Shown piece after piece: positions 39,001 to 46,820 of a stretch of DNA of 61,889 nucleotides. This DNA comes from JADZAI01 sp046348585 (GTDB taxonomy: Bacteria; Pseudomonadota; Alphaproteobacteria; Micropepsales; Micropepsaceae): NCBI GenBank assembly GCA_046348585.1, contig JAXMDZ010000018.1:1-61889 (forward strand), in the 5' to 3' direction. The stretch's first letter is position 1. Every line of letters starts with the position of its first letter. The notes beneath the pieces are model-generated. The model had not been told where the DNA came from. It saw only the letters and a program-made list of their open reading frames with translations, and made no database searches. The position numbers were made by a program, and so were the translations under genes.

Positions 39001-39808
39001 GGGCCAGCACCTCGAAGACCGTGCGCGTCTTGTCGCGCCGGTGTTCGACCTTCGAGCCGGGGTCGATCTTGATCTCCAGCAGCACCTTGTCGTCGCCGCC
39101 GCTCGCCGTCGCGCCCCTGACGAAGGCGGGCGGGTTCTTCTGGAGCCGTGACACGTCGATCGAGCCGCCGCGCTTGAAGACGGCCGAGATCTTGCCGTCC
39201 GCGACTTTCGCCTCGTAATCGACTTCTTCGCCCCATTCGAAGATCAGGCGGGTGCGATCCTGCTCGACCGCGATCTTCAGCTTCGCCTCGATCGGCCCCT
39301 TGGGCGGCGGGCGGACGGTCGGATCGACGATATCCGGCGGATCGTCCTTGACCGAGGCCGGCACCAGATCGATGGCGACGAGCGGCCCGCCGGCGCTGGC
39401 GTGCAGGCGCACCTTGCCGTTGAGCGACATCTTCAGCGTGCGCCCGTCGGCATCGAGCTTGATGACCGAGACATAGGCGTCGAGCGGCAGCTTGACCTGA
39501 TCGGGCGGCAACCGGAACGCCCGGTCGAAGCGGACGATCAGGACGCCCTCGGCGATCGAGGCGTCGTAGCCGACCGGGCTCGACCATTTGAACAGGATAC
39601 GGGCATAGCCCTTGGAGGTGTCGGCCGTGACCTTGATGGTCTCCGGTCCGCCGCGCGTCGCCGGCGCGGCGGCCTCGGCGGCGGCAGGCTGGGCAGGCTG
39701 AGCGGCGGCGGGCGGCGCGGCGGCGGGCGTCGCCTCCTGCGCCAATGACGGCGCGGCGGCCCACAGGACCGCCGCCAGGATCGCACCGGCACGAAAGGCG
39801 CGCGCCAT
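36059..39808 (-). CDS. Large periplasmic TPR protein of the flagellar motor operon, possible MotC-like partner of MotE
   Basis: 1249 residues. A Sec signal peptide (cleavage near SLAQ, residue 24) precedes a beta-rich domain with two AMIN-like copies (IKVTADTSKGYARILFKW... and KLKIAVEQDRTRLIFEW..., about 50-280). Then comes a His/Asp/Glu/Pro-rich repeat linker (about 290-465), a further beta domain (about 470-690) and a long helical-repeat region with TPR-like units (about 720-1200). It is the last gene of fliL-fliM-DUF6468-motE, 3 bases after motE. In rhizobia MotE is the chaperone for the periplasmic motor protein MotC, so a MotC-like role in the motor is a reasonable inference; I see no direct homology to MotC. 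Confidence 0.7.
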   Translation of the reverse strand: MARAFRAGAILAAVLWAAAPSLAQEATPAAAPPAAAQPAQPAAAEAAAPATRGGPETIKVTADTSKGYARILFKWSSPVGYDASIAEGVLIVRFDRAFRLPPDQVKLPLDAYVSVIKLDADGRTLKMSLNGKVRLHASAGGPLVAIDLVPASVKDDPPDIVDPTVRPPPKGPIEAKLKIAVEQDRTRLIFEWGEEVDYEAKVADGKISAVFKRGGSIDVSRLQKNPPAFVRGATASGGDDKVLLEIKIDPGSKVEHRRDKTRTVFEVLAPANDKDGDTEIVVPEEIAAAAAPEPAHDEPKPEDAAAGHEEPPPAEAKPEEAHGEAKPEEAHAEAKPDEAKPGEAKPDDPKPDEAKPDEAKPDAAHEDGAHEVAGEHADEHAAEPPAHEPESPDAGHETAEPADAAGHESEHAAAEGEGHGDAAEPGHEDAHADAHDGAPADGHGEGHEEGHDAETAEALPAEPPAFAATRSRNEIDLLLPVLVNRPAAMFKRGSTAFIVLPGEAAIDAGAIQKENIDIVTSAVVRHEGGATIVEIGLAGTHALTAGQRGGAWTATLSPDPLEPPRPIALLRDARTVGPAKARATMTGAAAPIEMTDPASGERLIVVPASGEPQGVIGARSYVDFAADSSAQGLVIRPFVDDLTVTPDEQEVLIASPGGLTLSAGTVSDYAPEREALGDMARPAAMEFEAWAGEGDFLEERSRLVNAIDPEGSNIEHARLDLARFYLAHDLGAEALGMLQLMVRDDEAIVGDPAFRALRGAALLLLDRPALAMDDLGSASLDDDPAAQLFRAVGHAALGEWGAARDAAVEGEAAIASFRADWQGRFRVAGARGAVETNAVDVAERMLAAVPKDGVPRGVALEAELLRGELAQRLKRDAEALRLFAEVREAGYRPLAVRATLAEIVLKEQTGALKAPEAIKALDELRWQWRGDALELTVLHRLGSLQIAAGDYRDGLQTLRAAVLGFPNQEETRRIGLEMSAVFEDLFLHGKADALPPIQALGLYYDFKELTPIGTLGDEMVRRLADRLIAVDLLEQAAELLQHQVDRRLDGVAKAQIAAKLAAVYLMDRKPEKALVALRTSAQTRLPDDLAAQRRLLAGRALSDLKQYDAALDSFEQDDTPEARRLRADVLWSASRWVETAAAVEILIAGRETDPKPLDAEERYDVMRAAVAYTMADDKPGLDGLRRRFVVPMAETPEAAAFEVITRAVDPSGVAFRDTAKAIATTDTLDAFLQSLGLGRPAPGTAENAR
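38440..38935 (-). repeat. Low-complexity acidic/histidine repeat inside the large TPR protein
   Basis: Encodes repeats of KPDEA, KPEEAHAEA and GHE/GHD-type units (about residues 290-455 of the protein). The DNA repeats are imperfect with a roughly 12-30 bp period. The many histidines amid Asp/Glu suggest metal binding or a flexible, charged periplasmic tether. Confidence 0.75.
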
Positions 39809-39811
39809 GCC

Positions 39812-40657
39812 CTACCCTCCCGGCGTCGCACCCGGCGAGGGCGCGGCCTCGGCGGGGGCCTCGGCAGGGGTTTCGGCGGGCGCTTCGGCAGGCGCTTCGG
39901 GCGGCGCTTCGGCGGGCGGCGCTTCCGCGGGCGGTCCGGCCGGCGGCAGTTCGGCCGCCGCCTGTTCCGGCAGCTTGTAGCGCCGCGCGAGTTCGACGGT
40001 CACTTCCTGCGCCCTCTCCGGCTTCATCGCCGCGAGGATCGGCGCCGCCTTCGCCGGCTTGATCCGGCTCAGCACGTCGAGCAGCACGTTGATCTCCAGC
40101 GTGTCGAAGATCTGCGCCGCGTCGCCCGGCTTCATCGCCTCATAGGTCTTCACCAGGCTGGCGAGCTGCGCCTCTTCCTGCTCGTCGCGCTTGCCGAACA
40201 TGGTTTCGATATTGGCTTCGATCGCCTTGAGCTCGGTGATCCGCTCCTCGACGCGCTTCTCGGCCGCCGCGATCACCTTCTCGCGCATGTCGAGATCGCG
40301 CTCGCGGGCGTCGAGCTGCTCGCGCCGCGTCGCCAGGCTCTCCAGCACGTCGGCTTCCGAAGCGGTCGGCCCCGACGCGCCGGGATCGGTGTCCTCAGCC
40401 TCGGCGTCCTTATGGGCGTCCGGCGCGCCGTGGCCGGCCTCGCCCGAAGCCGTGTCCGCCGCCGCGTCGCCATGTTCGGCGGCCGGTTCGGCGGGCGCTT
40501 CGGCGGCGGCGTGTTCCTCGGCCTGCGCGGTGCGCGGCCCCAGCAGCGCGGCGATTTCCGAACCGAACCCGGCCAGCTTCAGCGCCAGCAGCAGCGTCAG
40601 CGCCAGCGCGGCGGCCGGCAGCAGGCGCAGGGCGGACCGGGGACGGGCTTGCGTCAT
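39812..40657 (-). CDS. motE: MotE-type motility protein (MgtE N-terminal domain-like)
   Basis: 281 residues. One N-terminal membrane helix or signal (LRLLPAAALALTLLLALKL), an Ala/Glu-rich linker, a coiled coil (TRREQLDARERDLDMREKVIAAAEKRVEERITELKAIEANIE), and the MgtE_N-like bundle KTYEAMKPGDAAQIFDTLEINVLLDVLSRIKPAKAAPILAAM. The C-terminus is a run of PAEAP units. This architecture is the MotE family; in Sinorhizobium MotE helps MotC fold and reach the periplasm. Overlaps the DUF6468 gene by 4 bases. Confidence 0.82.
   Translation of the reverse strand: MTQARPRSALRLLPAAALALTLLLALKLAGFGSEIAALLGPRTAQAEEHAAAEAPAEPAAEHGDAAADTASGEAGHGAPDAHKDAEAEDTDPGASGPTASEADVLESLATRREQLDARERDLDMREKVIAAAEKRVEERITELKAIEANIETMFGKRDEQEEAQLASLVKTYEAMKPGDAAQIFDTLEINVLLDVLSRIKPAKAAPILAAMKPERAQEVTVELARRYKLPEQAAAELPPAGPPAEAPPAEAPPEAPAEAPAETPAEAPAEAAPSPGATPGG
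39846..39945 (-). repeat. Repeat encoding the PAEAP-rich tail of MotE
   Basis: Imperfect 12-15 bp units (GGCGCTTCGGC... on the plus strand) encode APAEAPAETPAEAPAE-type sequence at the MotE C-terminus. Probably an unstructured linker through the cell wall; prone to length change. Confidence 0.7.
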
Positions 40658-41046
40658 CTCGCCCCGCGCAGTTCGCGCAGCGGCGCGGCGGGACGCAGCG
40701 CCTCGACGGGCCGCGCGGTCGCGGCGCGGGGCGCGGCGGCGCGCGCCGTCAGGCGGTCGGCGAGGCCTTCGGCCGCGCCCACCAGAAGCGTCAGTTCGTC
40801 GGCGGCGGCGCGGGCCTTCGATTGCTGGGTGGCGAGTTCGGCGCCCGAACGCTCGGCCGCCTCGCGCAGCGCGGCGACCGCCGTTTCGGCTCGCGCGGCG
40901 GCTCCGGCGAGGTCCATCACCGCCTGCTTCACGCCGTCCCGGCCCGAGCGCAGATCGCGCAGACGCCGGTCGAGGATCACCGCCCAGACGATCGCCGCCG
41001 CCAGAAGCCCGGCGACCAGAAGATTGACGGCGAGTTCCATGGTCAT
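40654..41046 (-). CDS. DUF6468-type flagellar-operon membrane protein
   Basis: 130 residues. One N-terminal membrane helix (LAVNLLVAGLLAAAIVWAVIL), then RRLRDLRSGRDGVKQAVMDLAGAAARAETAVAALR and a long coiled-coil-like helix. This matches the alphaproteobacterial DUF6468 family, which is found next to fliM. Role unknown; its place between fliM and motE suggests a part in motor assembly. Stop overlaps the motE start. Confidence 0.72.
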   Translation of the reverse strand: MTMELAVNLLVAGLLAAAIVWAVILDRRLRDLRSGRDGVKQAVMDLAGAAARAETAVAALREAAERSGAELATQQSKARAAADELTLLVGAAEGLADRLTARAAAPRAATARPVEALRPAAPLRELRGAR

Positions 41047-41053
41047 GTGAGCC

Positions 41054-42103
41054 TCACAATGCGGGCGCGGCGACGGGACGGCGCAGCGTGCGGTCGACCT
41101 TGACCGCGACGAACTGTCCGACGCGGCCGATATGGCCTTTGACGAGGGGAATGCCGCCGCAGCGCAGCTCGATGGGCGAGTCCGGCGAGGCGTTGAGCAT
41201 CAGCGTCTGGCCGACCTGGAAGTTCATCACTTCGCGCAGGCTCATGGTCTGCTCGTCCAGCACCGCGTCGATCTGCACCTGCGTCGCCCACAATTCGGTG
41301 GCGAGGTGGCTTTCCCAGATCGAGTCGCGGCCGAACTTCTCGCCCATGAACTGCTGCAGCAGCAGCTTGCGGATCGGCTCCAGCGTCGCATAGGGCAGCA
41401 GCAATTCGATGCGCCCGCCGCGATCCTCCATGTCGACCCGCAGCTTGACGAGGATCGCCGCGTTCGCCGGGCGGGCGATGGCGGCGAAGCGCGGATTGGT
41501 CTCCAGCCGGTCCAGCTCGAACGTCACCTTGCTCAGCGGCTCGAAGGCCTGCTGCATGTCGTGCATGACCACTTCGATCATGCGCTGCACCAGGCTGCGC
41601 TCGATGGTCGTGTAGGGCCGGCCCTCGATGCGCATCGCCGCCGTGCCGCGCCGCCCGCCCAGCAGCACGTCGACGATCGAATAGATGAGGTTCGACTCGA
41701 TCGTGAACAGGCCGAAATTGTCGAGTTCGTGCGCGCGGAAGACCGCCAGGATCGCCGGCAGCGGGATCGAATTCAGATAGTCGCCGAAACGGATCGAGGA
41801 GATGTTGTCGAGGCTGACCTCGACATTGTCCGAGGTGAAATTGCGCAGGCTCGTCGTCATCAGCCGCACCAGGCGGTCGAAGACGATCTCCAGCATCGGC
41901 AGGCGCTCGTAGGAGACGAGCGCCGAATTGACGATGGCGCGGATGCCGGTGCGGTCGGAGCCGTCGTCCGACATCGCGTCGAAGCCGAGCAGGCTGTCGA
42001 TCTCGTCCTGGTTGAGAACGCGGTCGGCCTGAAGCGCGTCGCCGGGCCCGCCGCCATCGGCCAGCGCGGCATCCCAGTCGGGGGAGTCGTCGCCCGCGCT
42101 CAT
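41054..42103 (-). CDS. fliM: Flagellar motor switch protein FliM
   Basis: 349 residues. The CheY-binding peptide NQDEIDSLLGF sits at about residue 31-41, further in than in E. coli because of a 30-residue acidic N-terminal extension. The CheC-like middle domain (LPMLEIVFDRLVRLMTTSLRNFTSDNVEVSLDNI...) and the C-terminal SpoA domain (MNFQVGQTLMLNASPDSPIELRCGGIPLVKGHIG) are complete. C-ring component. Overlaps fliL by 4 bases. Confidence 0.96.
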   Translation of the reverse strand: MSAGDDSPDWDAALADGGGPGDALQADRVLNQDEIDSLLGFDAMSDDGSDRTGIRAIVNSALVSYERLPMLEIVFDRLVRLMTTSLRNFTSDNVEVSLDNISSIRFGDYLNSIPLPAILAVFRAHELDNFGLFTIESNLIYSIVDVLLGGRRGTAAMRIEGRPYTTIERSLVQRMIEVVMHDMQQAFEPLSKVTFELDRLETNPRFAAIARPANAAILVKLRVDMEDRGGRIELLLPYATLEPIRKLLLQQFMGEKFGRDSIWESHLATELWATQVQIDAVLDEQTMSLREVMNFQVGQTLMLNASPDSPIELRCGGIPLVKGHIGRVGQFVAVKVDRTLRRPVAAPAL

Positions 42104-42624
42104 TGGATCAGCATTTCCTTGAACAGCACGTCGTCCACATGGGCCGGCGCGACCGCCAGATTGACCCGGCGCACCAGCTCCTCCTTCAGGCGGAACATGC
42201 CGGCCGAGCCGCTGAGATCCTCCACCCGCAACTCGCGCAGGAAGACCTGGAAATTGTCGATCACGCGCGGCATCACCGGATCGATCTTGGCGGCGGCCTC
42301 GGCGTCCGCCACCTCCAGCGCCACGACCAGTTTGAGGATCGCCCGCTCGCCGCCCGCCGCCGTCAGGTTGACCAGCATGTCGGGCAGATCGACGAAGACC
42401 GGCGGCGGCGCTTCGGCGTGTTCGGCCGCGGCCTCGCCCTCGACCGGCTCCTCGCCGCCCATGAACAGGAAGAAATACGCGGCCCCGCCCAGAACCAGCA
42501 GGATCGGCAGGCCGAAGAACAGCCCCATCTTGACGAGACTGCGCTTCTTCTTGGGCGGCGCCTCGCCGCCCTCGGCGGCGCCGTCGGCCGCTTCTTCCGG
42601 AGCTTTTTCCTTGGCCTTGGCCAT
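42100..42624 (-). CDS. fliL: Flagellar basal body-associated protein FliL
   Basis: 174 residues from MAKAKEKAPEE (ATG 42624; the frame is open further upstream). Lysine-rich cytosolic start, one membrane helix (MGLFFGLPILLVLGGAAYFFLF) and the periplasmic FliL domain (FVDLPDMLVNLTAAGGERAILKLVVALEV...LRELRVEDLSGSAGMFRLKEELVRRVN). Supports stator function. First gene of its operon; the promoter has a FlbD-like palindrome and a CtrA-like site. Confidence 0.93.
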   Translation of the reverse strand: MAKAKEKAPEEAADGAAEGGEAPPKKKRSLVKMGLFFGLPILLVLGGAAYFFLFMGGEEPVEGEAAAEHAEAPPPVFVDLPDMLVNLTAAGGERAILKLVVALEVADAEAAAKIDPVMPRVIDNFQVFLRELRVEDLSGSAGMFRLKEELVRRVNLAVAPAHVDDVLFKEMLIQ

Positions 42625-42696
42625 CGCCGCGATCCCATGGAACGGCGCGGACACCAAGTCCGCGCCGAATTCGGGATCACGCTAGGTGGCCGATGG

Positions 42697-42731
42697 TTAA
42701 CGGCCCGTTAGAAACCGGCAGAAATTGCCGG
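42697..42731 (-). promoter_or_regulatory. Composite CtrA-like and FlbD-like site upstream of fliL
   Basis: On the minus strand CTAA-N7-TTAA (42711-42697, one mismatch to the CtrA consensus, followed by CCAT) lies 3 bp from the palindrome CCGGCA-GAAAT-TGCCGG (42715-42731). The same pair, in the same order, precedes flgB. Located between the fliL start and the end of aqpZ. Confidence 0.6.
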
Positions 42732-42736
42732 GTTGT

Positions 42737-43441
42737 TCACTCGTCCGATCCGCCGTTGAGGGCACGCCCGATCAGCCCGCCGAACACCGCCCCGGCGATC
42801 GGCGCGACCCAGAACAGCCAGAGCTGGCCGAGCGCCGCCGGATCGGCGAACACCGCCACGCCGGTCGAGCGGGCAGGGTTGACCGAGGTGTTGGTCACCG
42901 GGATCGAGATCAGGTGGATCAGCGTCAGCGCCAGGCCGATGGCGATGGGCGCGAACCCGGCCGGAGCCTTGGGGCTGGTCGCCCCGACGATGACGATCAG
43001 GAACACCGCCGTCAGCAGGAACTCGGTCGCCGCCGCCGCCGCCAGCGGGTACTTGCCGGGCGAGAGGTCGCCATAGCCGTTGGTCGCAAAGCCGCCCAGC
43101 ACGAAGCCCGGGGCCTGCGAGGCGATGTAATAGAGCGCGCCGCCCGCCGCGACCGCGCCCGCCACCTGGGCGAGGATATAGGGACCGGCGTCGAGCGGAT
43201 TGGCCCGTCCCGCCGCCACCAGGCCCAGCGTCACCGCCGGATTGAAATGGCCGCCCGAGATGTGGCCGACCGCATAGGCCATCGTCAGCACGGTCAGGCC
43301 GAAGGCGAGGCTGACCCCGGCGAAGGCGATGCCGAGATTGGCGTCGCCGAACTTGGCCGCCAGCACGGCCGATCCGCACCCGCCGAAGACCAGCACGAAC
43401 GTGCCCAGAAACTCGGCCAGCAATTTGCGCGGCAAAGACAT
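42737..43441 (-). CDS. aqpZ: Aquaporin Z-type water channel
   Basis: 234 residues from ATG 43441, preceded by GGGGGAATGAG. Six membrane helices and the two NPA boxes GHFNPAVTLG and TSVNPARSTG. N-terminus LLAEFLGTFVLVFGGCGSAVLAAKF is AqpZ-like, and the residues around the second NPA (R in NPARS) fit a water rather than a glycerol channel. It sits alone between the fliL and flgF promoters and is not obviously flagellar. Confidence 0.92.
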   Translation of the reverse strand: MSLPRKLLAEFLGTFVLVFGGCGSAVLAAKFGDANLGIAFAGVSLAFGLTVLTMAYAVGHISGGHFNPAVTLGLVAAGRANPLDAGPYILAQVAGAVAAGGALYYIASQAPGFVLGGFATNGYGDLSPGKYPLAAAAATEFLLTAVFLIVIVGATSPKAPAGFAPIAIGLALTLIHLISIPVTNTSVNPARSTGVAVFADPAALGQLWLFWVAPIAGAVFGGLIGRALNGGSDE

Positions 43442-43503
43442 CTCATTCCCCCCTGATCCACTCTTGTGGCCCGGCCATGCTAGCCGGGAAACGCCATCCG
43501 CGC

Positions 43504-43520
43504 ACGGCAGATGTTGCCGC
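43504..43520 (+). promoter_or_regulatory. FlbD-like palindrome upstream of flgF
   Basis: ACGGCA-GATGT-TGCCGC keeps the CGGCA-N5-TGCCG core of the other three palindromes. It lies 53 bp upstream of a sigma-54 promoter, a normal distance for an enhancer-binding protein of the FlbD/NtrC type. Confidence 0.6.
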
Positions 43521-43572
43521 AGCCGGGCGGGCGGTGGCCTCCCCACGCCAATGAAATCAAGAGCTTGGCTGT

Positions 43573-43587
43573 TGGCACGCGGCTTGC
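43573..43587 (+). promoter_or_regulatory. Sigma-54 promoter of flgF-flgG-flgA-flgH
   Basis: TGGCACG-CGGC-TTGC matches the -24/-12 consensus with GG-N10-GC spacing intact. It points right, 73 bp before the flgF GTG. Confidence 0.82.
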
Positions 43588-43659
43588 GGGTAGCGGGCGG
43601 GGGCAAAAGCCCTGGCCGGCGATAACCGCCGGCATCGCGAATCGAAGGAGTCGCCTGCC

Positions 43660-44403
43660 GTGGACAATGCGCTGCTGCTCAGTCTGTCGAACCAGATGGT
43701 CGCGCGGCGCACCATGGAGGTGATCTCCAACAACATCGCCAACATGAACACGACCGGCTTCAAGCGCGAGAGCCCGGTCTTCGAGGAATTCCTCGTCGAC
43801 GTCGACGTGCAGGACTCGACCGGCTCCCACAAGGAGAACCTGTCCTTCGTCCGCGACACGCTCGCCGTGCACGACATGTCGAACGGCGAGTTGAAGACCA
43901 CCGGCAACAAGTTCGACGTCGCCATCGAGGGCGACGGCTTCTTCGCGGTCGGCACGCCGGCCGGCACGCGCTACACCCGCAACGGCAATTTCGGGCTCGA
44001 CGACACCGGCCGCCTCGTCACCTCGTCGGGCAATCCGGTGCTCGACGACGGCGGCGCGGAGATCGTCTTCTCGCCCGAGGAGACCGAGATCACCATCGCC
44101 CGCGACGGCACGATCTCGACCGAGCAGGGCGTGCGCAACCGCCTTCAGGTCGTCGATTTCCCGAACCCCCAGCAGCTCAAGCTCATCGGCGACTCGCTGT
44201 GGGAGGCCGACGAGCAGCCGGCGCCGGTGACCGGCAACGTCGTCGTGCAGGGCATGCTCGAACAGTCGAACGTCCAGCCCGTCCTCGAGATGGTGCGGAT
44301 GATGGAGACGCTGCGCTCCTATCAGAGCTCTACCGAACTTCTGAACGCCGGCGAGGATCTCAGCCGCCGGGCCGTCCAGAAACTCGGCGAAGTGCGCGCC
44401 TGA
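43660..44403 (+). CDS. flgF: Flagellar basal-body rod protein FlgF
   Basis: 247 residues from a GTG at 43660, with GAAGGAG ending 9 bases upstream; no closer ATG keeps the rod motif. Rod box RRTMEVISNNIANMNTTGFKRESPVF, the FlgE/F/G core FDVAIEGDGFFAVGTPAGTRYTRNGNF, and C-terminal MLEQSNVQPVLEMVRMMETLRSYQSS. Proximal rod. The sigma-54 promoter makes it a late (class III-type) gene. Confidence 0.95.
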   Translation: MDNALLLSLSNQMVARRTMEVISNNIANMNTTGFKRESPVFEEFLVDVDVQDSTGSHKENLSFVRDTLAVHDMSNGELKTTGNKFDVAIEGDGFFAVGTPAGTRYTRNGNFGLDDTGRLVTSSGNPVLDDGGAEIVFSPEETEITIARDGTISTEQGVRNRLQVVDFPNPQQLKLIGDSLWEADEQPAPVTGNVVVQGMLEQSNVQPVLEMVRMMETLRSYQSSTELLNAGEDLSRRAVQKLGEVRA

Positions 44404-44426
44404 AGGCCGCGGGAAGGAACTGAACC

Positions 44427-45215
44427 ATGCGTTCGATGAACATCGCCGCGACGGGCATGCTGGCTCAGCAGCTCAATGTCGAGGTCATCTCGAACAACAT
44501 CGCGAACATGAACACCACCGGCTACAAGGCGCAGCGGGCGGAGTTCCAGGATCTTCTCTACCAGAACCTCGAACGGCCGGGGGCGACCACCTCGACCACC
44601 GGCACGATCGTGCCCTACGGCATCCAGATCGGCCTCGGCGTGAAGCCGGCGGCGATCTACCGCATCACCGAACAGGGCAATCTCAACTTCACCGAGAACC
44701 CCTACGACGTGGCGGTCCAGGGCCGCGGCTATTTCCGCGTCCAGCTCCCCAGCGGCGAGGACGCCTATACGCGGGCCGGCGCGCTCGGCCGCTCCGCCGA
44801 GGGCCAGCTCGTGACGCCCGACGGCTATACGATCCAGCCCGGCATCGTCATTCCGCAGGACGCCACCGACGTTTCGATCAGTCAGCAGGGCCAGGTGACG
44901 GTCAAGCTGCCCGGCCAGGCGACGCCCCAGCAGGTCGGCCAGATCGACCTCGCCATCTTCGTCAACGAAGGCGGCCTCGAAGCGACCGGCGACAATCTCT
45001 ACCTGGAAACCGCCGCCTCGGGCTCGGCCGTCGTCGGCACGCCCGGCTCGGCCGGCTACGGCACGCTGATGCAGGGCTTCCTCGAAACCGCCAACGTCAA
45101 TCCGGTGGCCGAGATCACCAGCCTCATCACCGCCCAGCGCGCCTACGAGATGAACTCCAAGGTCATCTCGGCGTCGGACGAAATGATGTCGATGACCTCG
45201 CGTCTGAGAGGCTAG
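44427..45215 (+). CDS. flgG: Flagellar distal rod protein FlgG
   Basis: 262 residues. AATGMLAQQLNVEVISNNIANMNTTGYKAQRAEFQDLLYQ at the N-terminus, the FlgG-specific IQIGLGVKPAAIYRITEQGNLNFTENPYDVAVQGRGYF, and the end TANVNPVAEITSLITAQRAYEMNSKVISASDEMMSMTSRL. Distal rod, 23 bases after flgF. Confidence 0.97.
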   Translation: MRSMNIAATGMLAQQLNVEVISNNIANMNTTGYKAQRAEFQDLLYQNLERPGATTSTTGTIVPYGIQIGLGVKPAAIYRITEQGNLNFTENPYDVAVQGRGYFRVQLPSGEDAYTRAGALGRSAEGQLVTPDGYTIQPGIVIPQDATDVSISQQGQVTVKLPGQATPQQVGQIDLAIFVNEGGLEATGDNLYLETAASGSAVVGTPGSAGYGTLMQGFLETANVNPVAEITSLITAQRAYEMNSKVISASDEMMSMTSRLRG

Positions 45216-45218
45216 GCC

Positions 45219-45893
45219 ATGATCCGCGCGCTCTTCCTCGCCGCCGCTCTCCTCGCCGCCGCGCCCGCCGCGTCCGCGCTCACGCTCGAAGAGGCGCTGC
45301 TCGACGCGCTGGTGCCGCAGGGCGCGCCGGGCGACGCCGCCGTCTCGATCGTCGGCCGCGTGCCGGCGGACATCGACCCGGAAACCCTTTCCGTCGCCGC
45401 CGTCCGTTTCGACGCGGCCTCGGGCCGCTTCGTCGTGCAGATCAAGCTCGCCAGCGGCCGCCTCTTCGGCATCCAGGGCAAGGTCGAGCCGGGCGTCGAC
45501 GTGCCGATGCTGACGCGCACGCTGAGAGCCGGCGAGATCGCCGAACCGGAGGACGTGCTCCTCACCCGCGTCGCCCAGTCGCGCCTGGCGCGCGGCGCGC
45601 TCACCGAGACCGCCGATGTCGTCGGCTTCAGCGCGCGGCGTCAGCTCCGCGCCGGCCTCGTCCTGCGCGAGGGCGATTTCGAAAAGCCGGTCGTCGTGCG
45701 CAAGGGCGACGTCGTCACCATCGTCTACCGCGTGCCCGGCGTCGAGCTGACGGCGCGCGGCACGTCGCTGGCCAATGGCGGCCTCGGCGACACCGTCGCC
45801 GTCGTCAACACCCAGTCGCACAAGCAGATCGAAGCCGTCGTCGCCGGCGCGGGCGCGGTCACCGTCTCGCCGCAAAACGCCGCGCTGAACTGA
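45219..45893 (+). CDS. flgA: Flagellar P-ring assembly chaperone FlgA
   Basis: 224 residues. Signal peptide (to about AASA, residue 20), then a SAF-type domain with TRTLRAGEIAEPEDVLLTRVAQSRLARGALTETADVVGFSARRQLRAGLVLREGDFEKPVVVRKGDVVTI. Periplasmic helper for FlgI polymerisation. Starts 3 bases after flgG. Confidence 0.93.
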   Translation: MIRALFLAAALLAAAPAASALTLEEALLDALVPQGAPGDAAVSIVGRVPADIDPETLSVAAVRFDAASGRFVVQIKLASGRLFGIQGKVEPGVDVPMLTRTLRAGEIAEPEDVLLTRVAQSRLARGALTETADVVGFSARRQLRAGLVLREGDFEKPVVVRKGDVVTIVYRVPGVELTARGTSLANGGLGDTVAVVNTQSHKQIEAVVAGAGAVTVSPQNAALN

Positions 45894-45910
45894 AGATCAG
45901 GGGAAAGAAA

Positions 45911-46654
45911 ATGCGTTCCGTCCGTCTCGCCCTCGCCTGCGCTTCCATCGCCCTTCTCGGCGCCTGCACGACCGCCGACCGCCTCAGCCAGATCGGCAAG
46001 GCGCCGGACCTGACGCCGGTGCGCGATCCCACGCTCGCGCCGGACTACGTTCCGGTCTCGATGCCGATGCCCGCGCCGCAGCAGGTCGCCTACGAGCCGA
46101 ACTCGCTCTGGCGTCCGGGCAACCGCACCTTCTTCAAGGACCAGCGGGCGCAGCGCATCGGCGACATCCTGACCGTCAACATCCAGATCGACGACAAGGC
46201 CAAGGTCGCCAACACCTCCTCGCGCGGCCGCACGAACTCGGAAGAATCGGGCCTGCCGAACCTGCTCGGCTTCGAGAGCAATTACGGCGGCGTCCTGCCC
46301 GACGCGGTCGATCCCTCCAAGCTCATCTCGATGAACTCCGACAGCGCCAGCCGCGGCACCGGCAGCGTCGACCGCAACGAGCAGATCAACCTGACCATCG
46401 CGGCGGTCGTCACGCAGGTCATGCCGAACGGCAACCTCGTCATCCAGGGCCGCCAGGAAGTGCGCGTGAACTACGAGGTGCGCGAGCTCCTGCTGGGCGG
46501 CATCGTGCGCCCCGAGGACATCGCCAACGACAACACGATCAACCACACCCAGATCGCCGAGGCCCGCATCTCGTATGGCGGCCGCGGACAGATCACCGAC
46601 GTGCAGCAGCCGCGCTACGGCCAGCAGCTGATCGACGTCATCTGGCCGTTCTGA
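45911..46654 (+). CDS. flgH: Flagellar L-ring protein FlgH
   Basis: 247 residues. Lipobox LLGAC gives an acylated C19, then SLWRPGNRTFFKDQRAQRIGDILTVNIQIDDKAKVANTSSRGR and the C-terminal VRPEDIANDNTINHTQIAEARISYGGRGQITDVQQPRYGQQLIDVIWPF, all FlgH hallmarks. Forms the outer membrane bushing. Last gene of its operon; a terminator follows. Confidence 0.96.
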   Translation: MRSVRLALACASIALLGACTTADRLSQIGKAPDLTPVRDPTLAPDYVPVSMPMPAPQQVAYEPNSLWRPGNRTFFKDQRAQRIGDILTVNIQIDDKAKVANTSSRGRTNSEESGLPNLLGFESNYGGVLPDAVDPSKLISMNSDSASRGTGSVDRNEQINLTIAAVVTQVMPNGNLVIQGRQEVRVNYEVRELLLGGIVRPEDIANDNTINHTQIAEARISYGGRGQITDVQQPRYGQQLIDVIWPF

Positions 46655-46749
46655 CGCCCCGGCGCTTGCGATCGCCGTCCCTCCGGCGAGCCTGCCCTGA
46701 GGTGGGGGCTGAGGGCCGCGTCAAGCGTCTCCGGCAATCAGGGAAGACA

Positions 46750-46775
46750 GGAGGCCGGGGGCGACCCCGGCCTCC
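46750..46775. terminator. Strong inverted repeat between flgH and dksA
   Basis: GGAGGCCGGGG, a GCGA loop and CCCCGGCCTCC form an 11-bp perfect stem capped by a GNRA tetraloop. No long T-run follows, but its place between the convergent flgH and dksA stops supports a bidirectional terminator. Confidence 0.65.
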
Positions 46776-46820
46776 GACTCGTTCTGACGATGCGTTCGGG
46801 CCGGCGCGAGCCGGCGGGAC

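Noticed and set aside
36491..39151. Long plus-strand frame opposite the large TPR gene
   Set aside because: The repeat region keeps the opposite frame open; the TPR frame has a signal peptide, domains and operon spacing.
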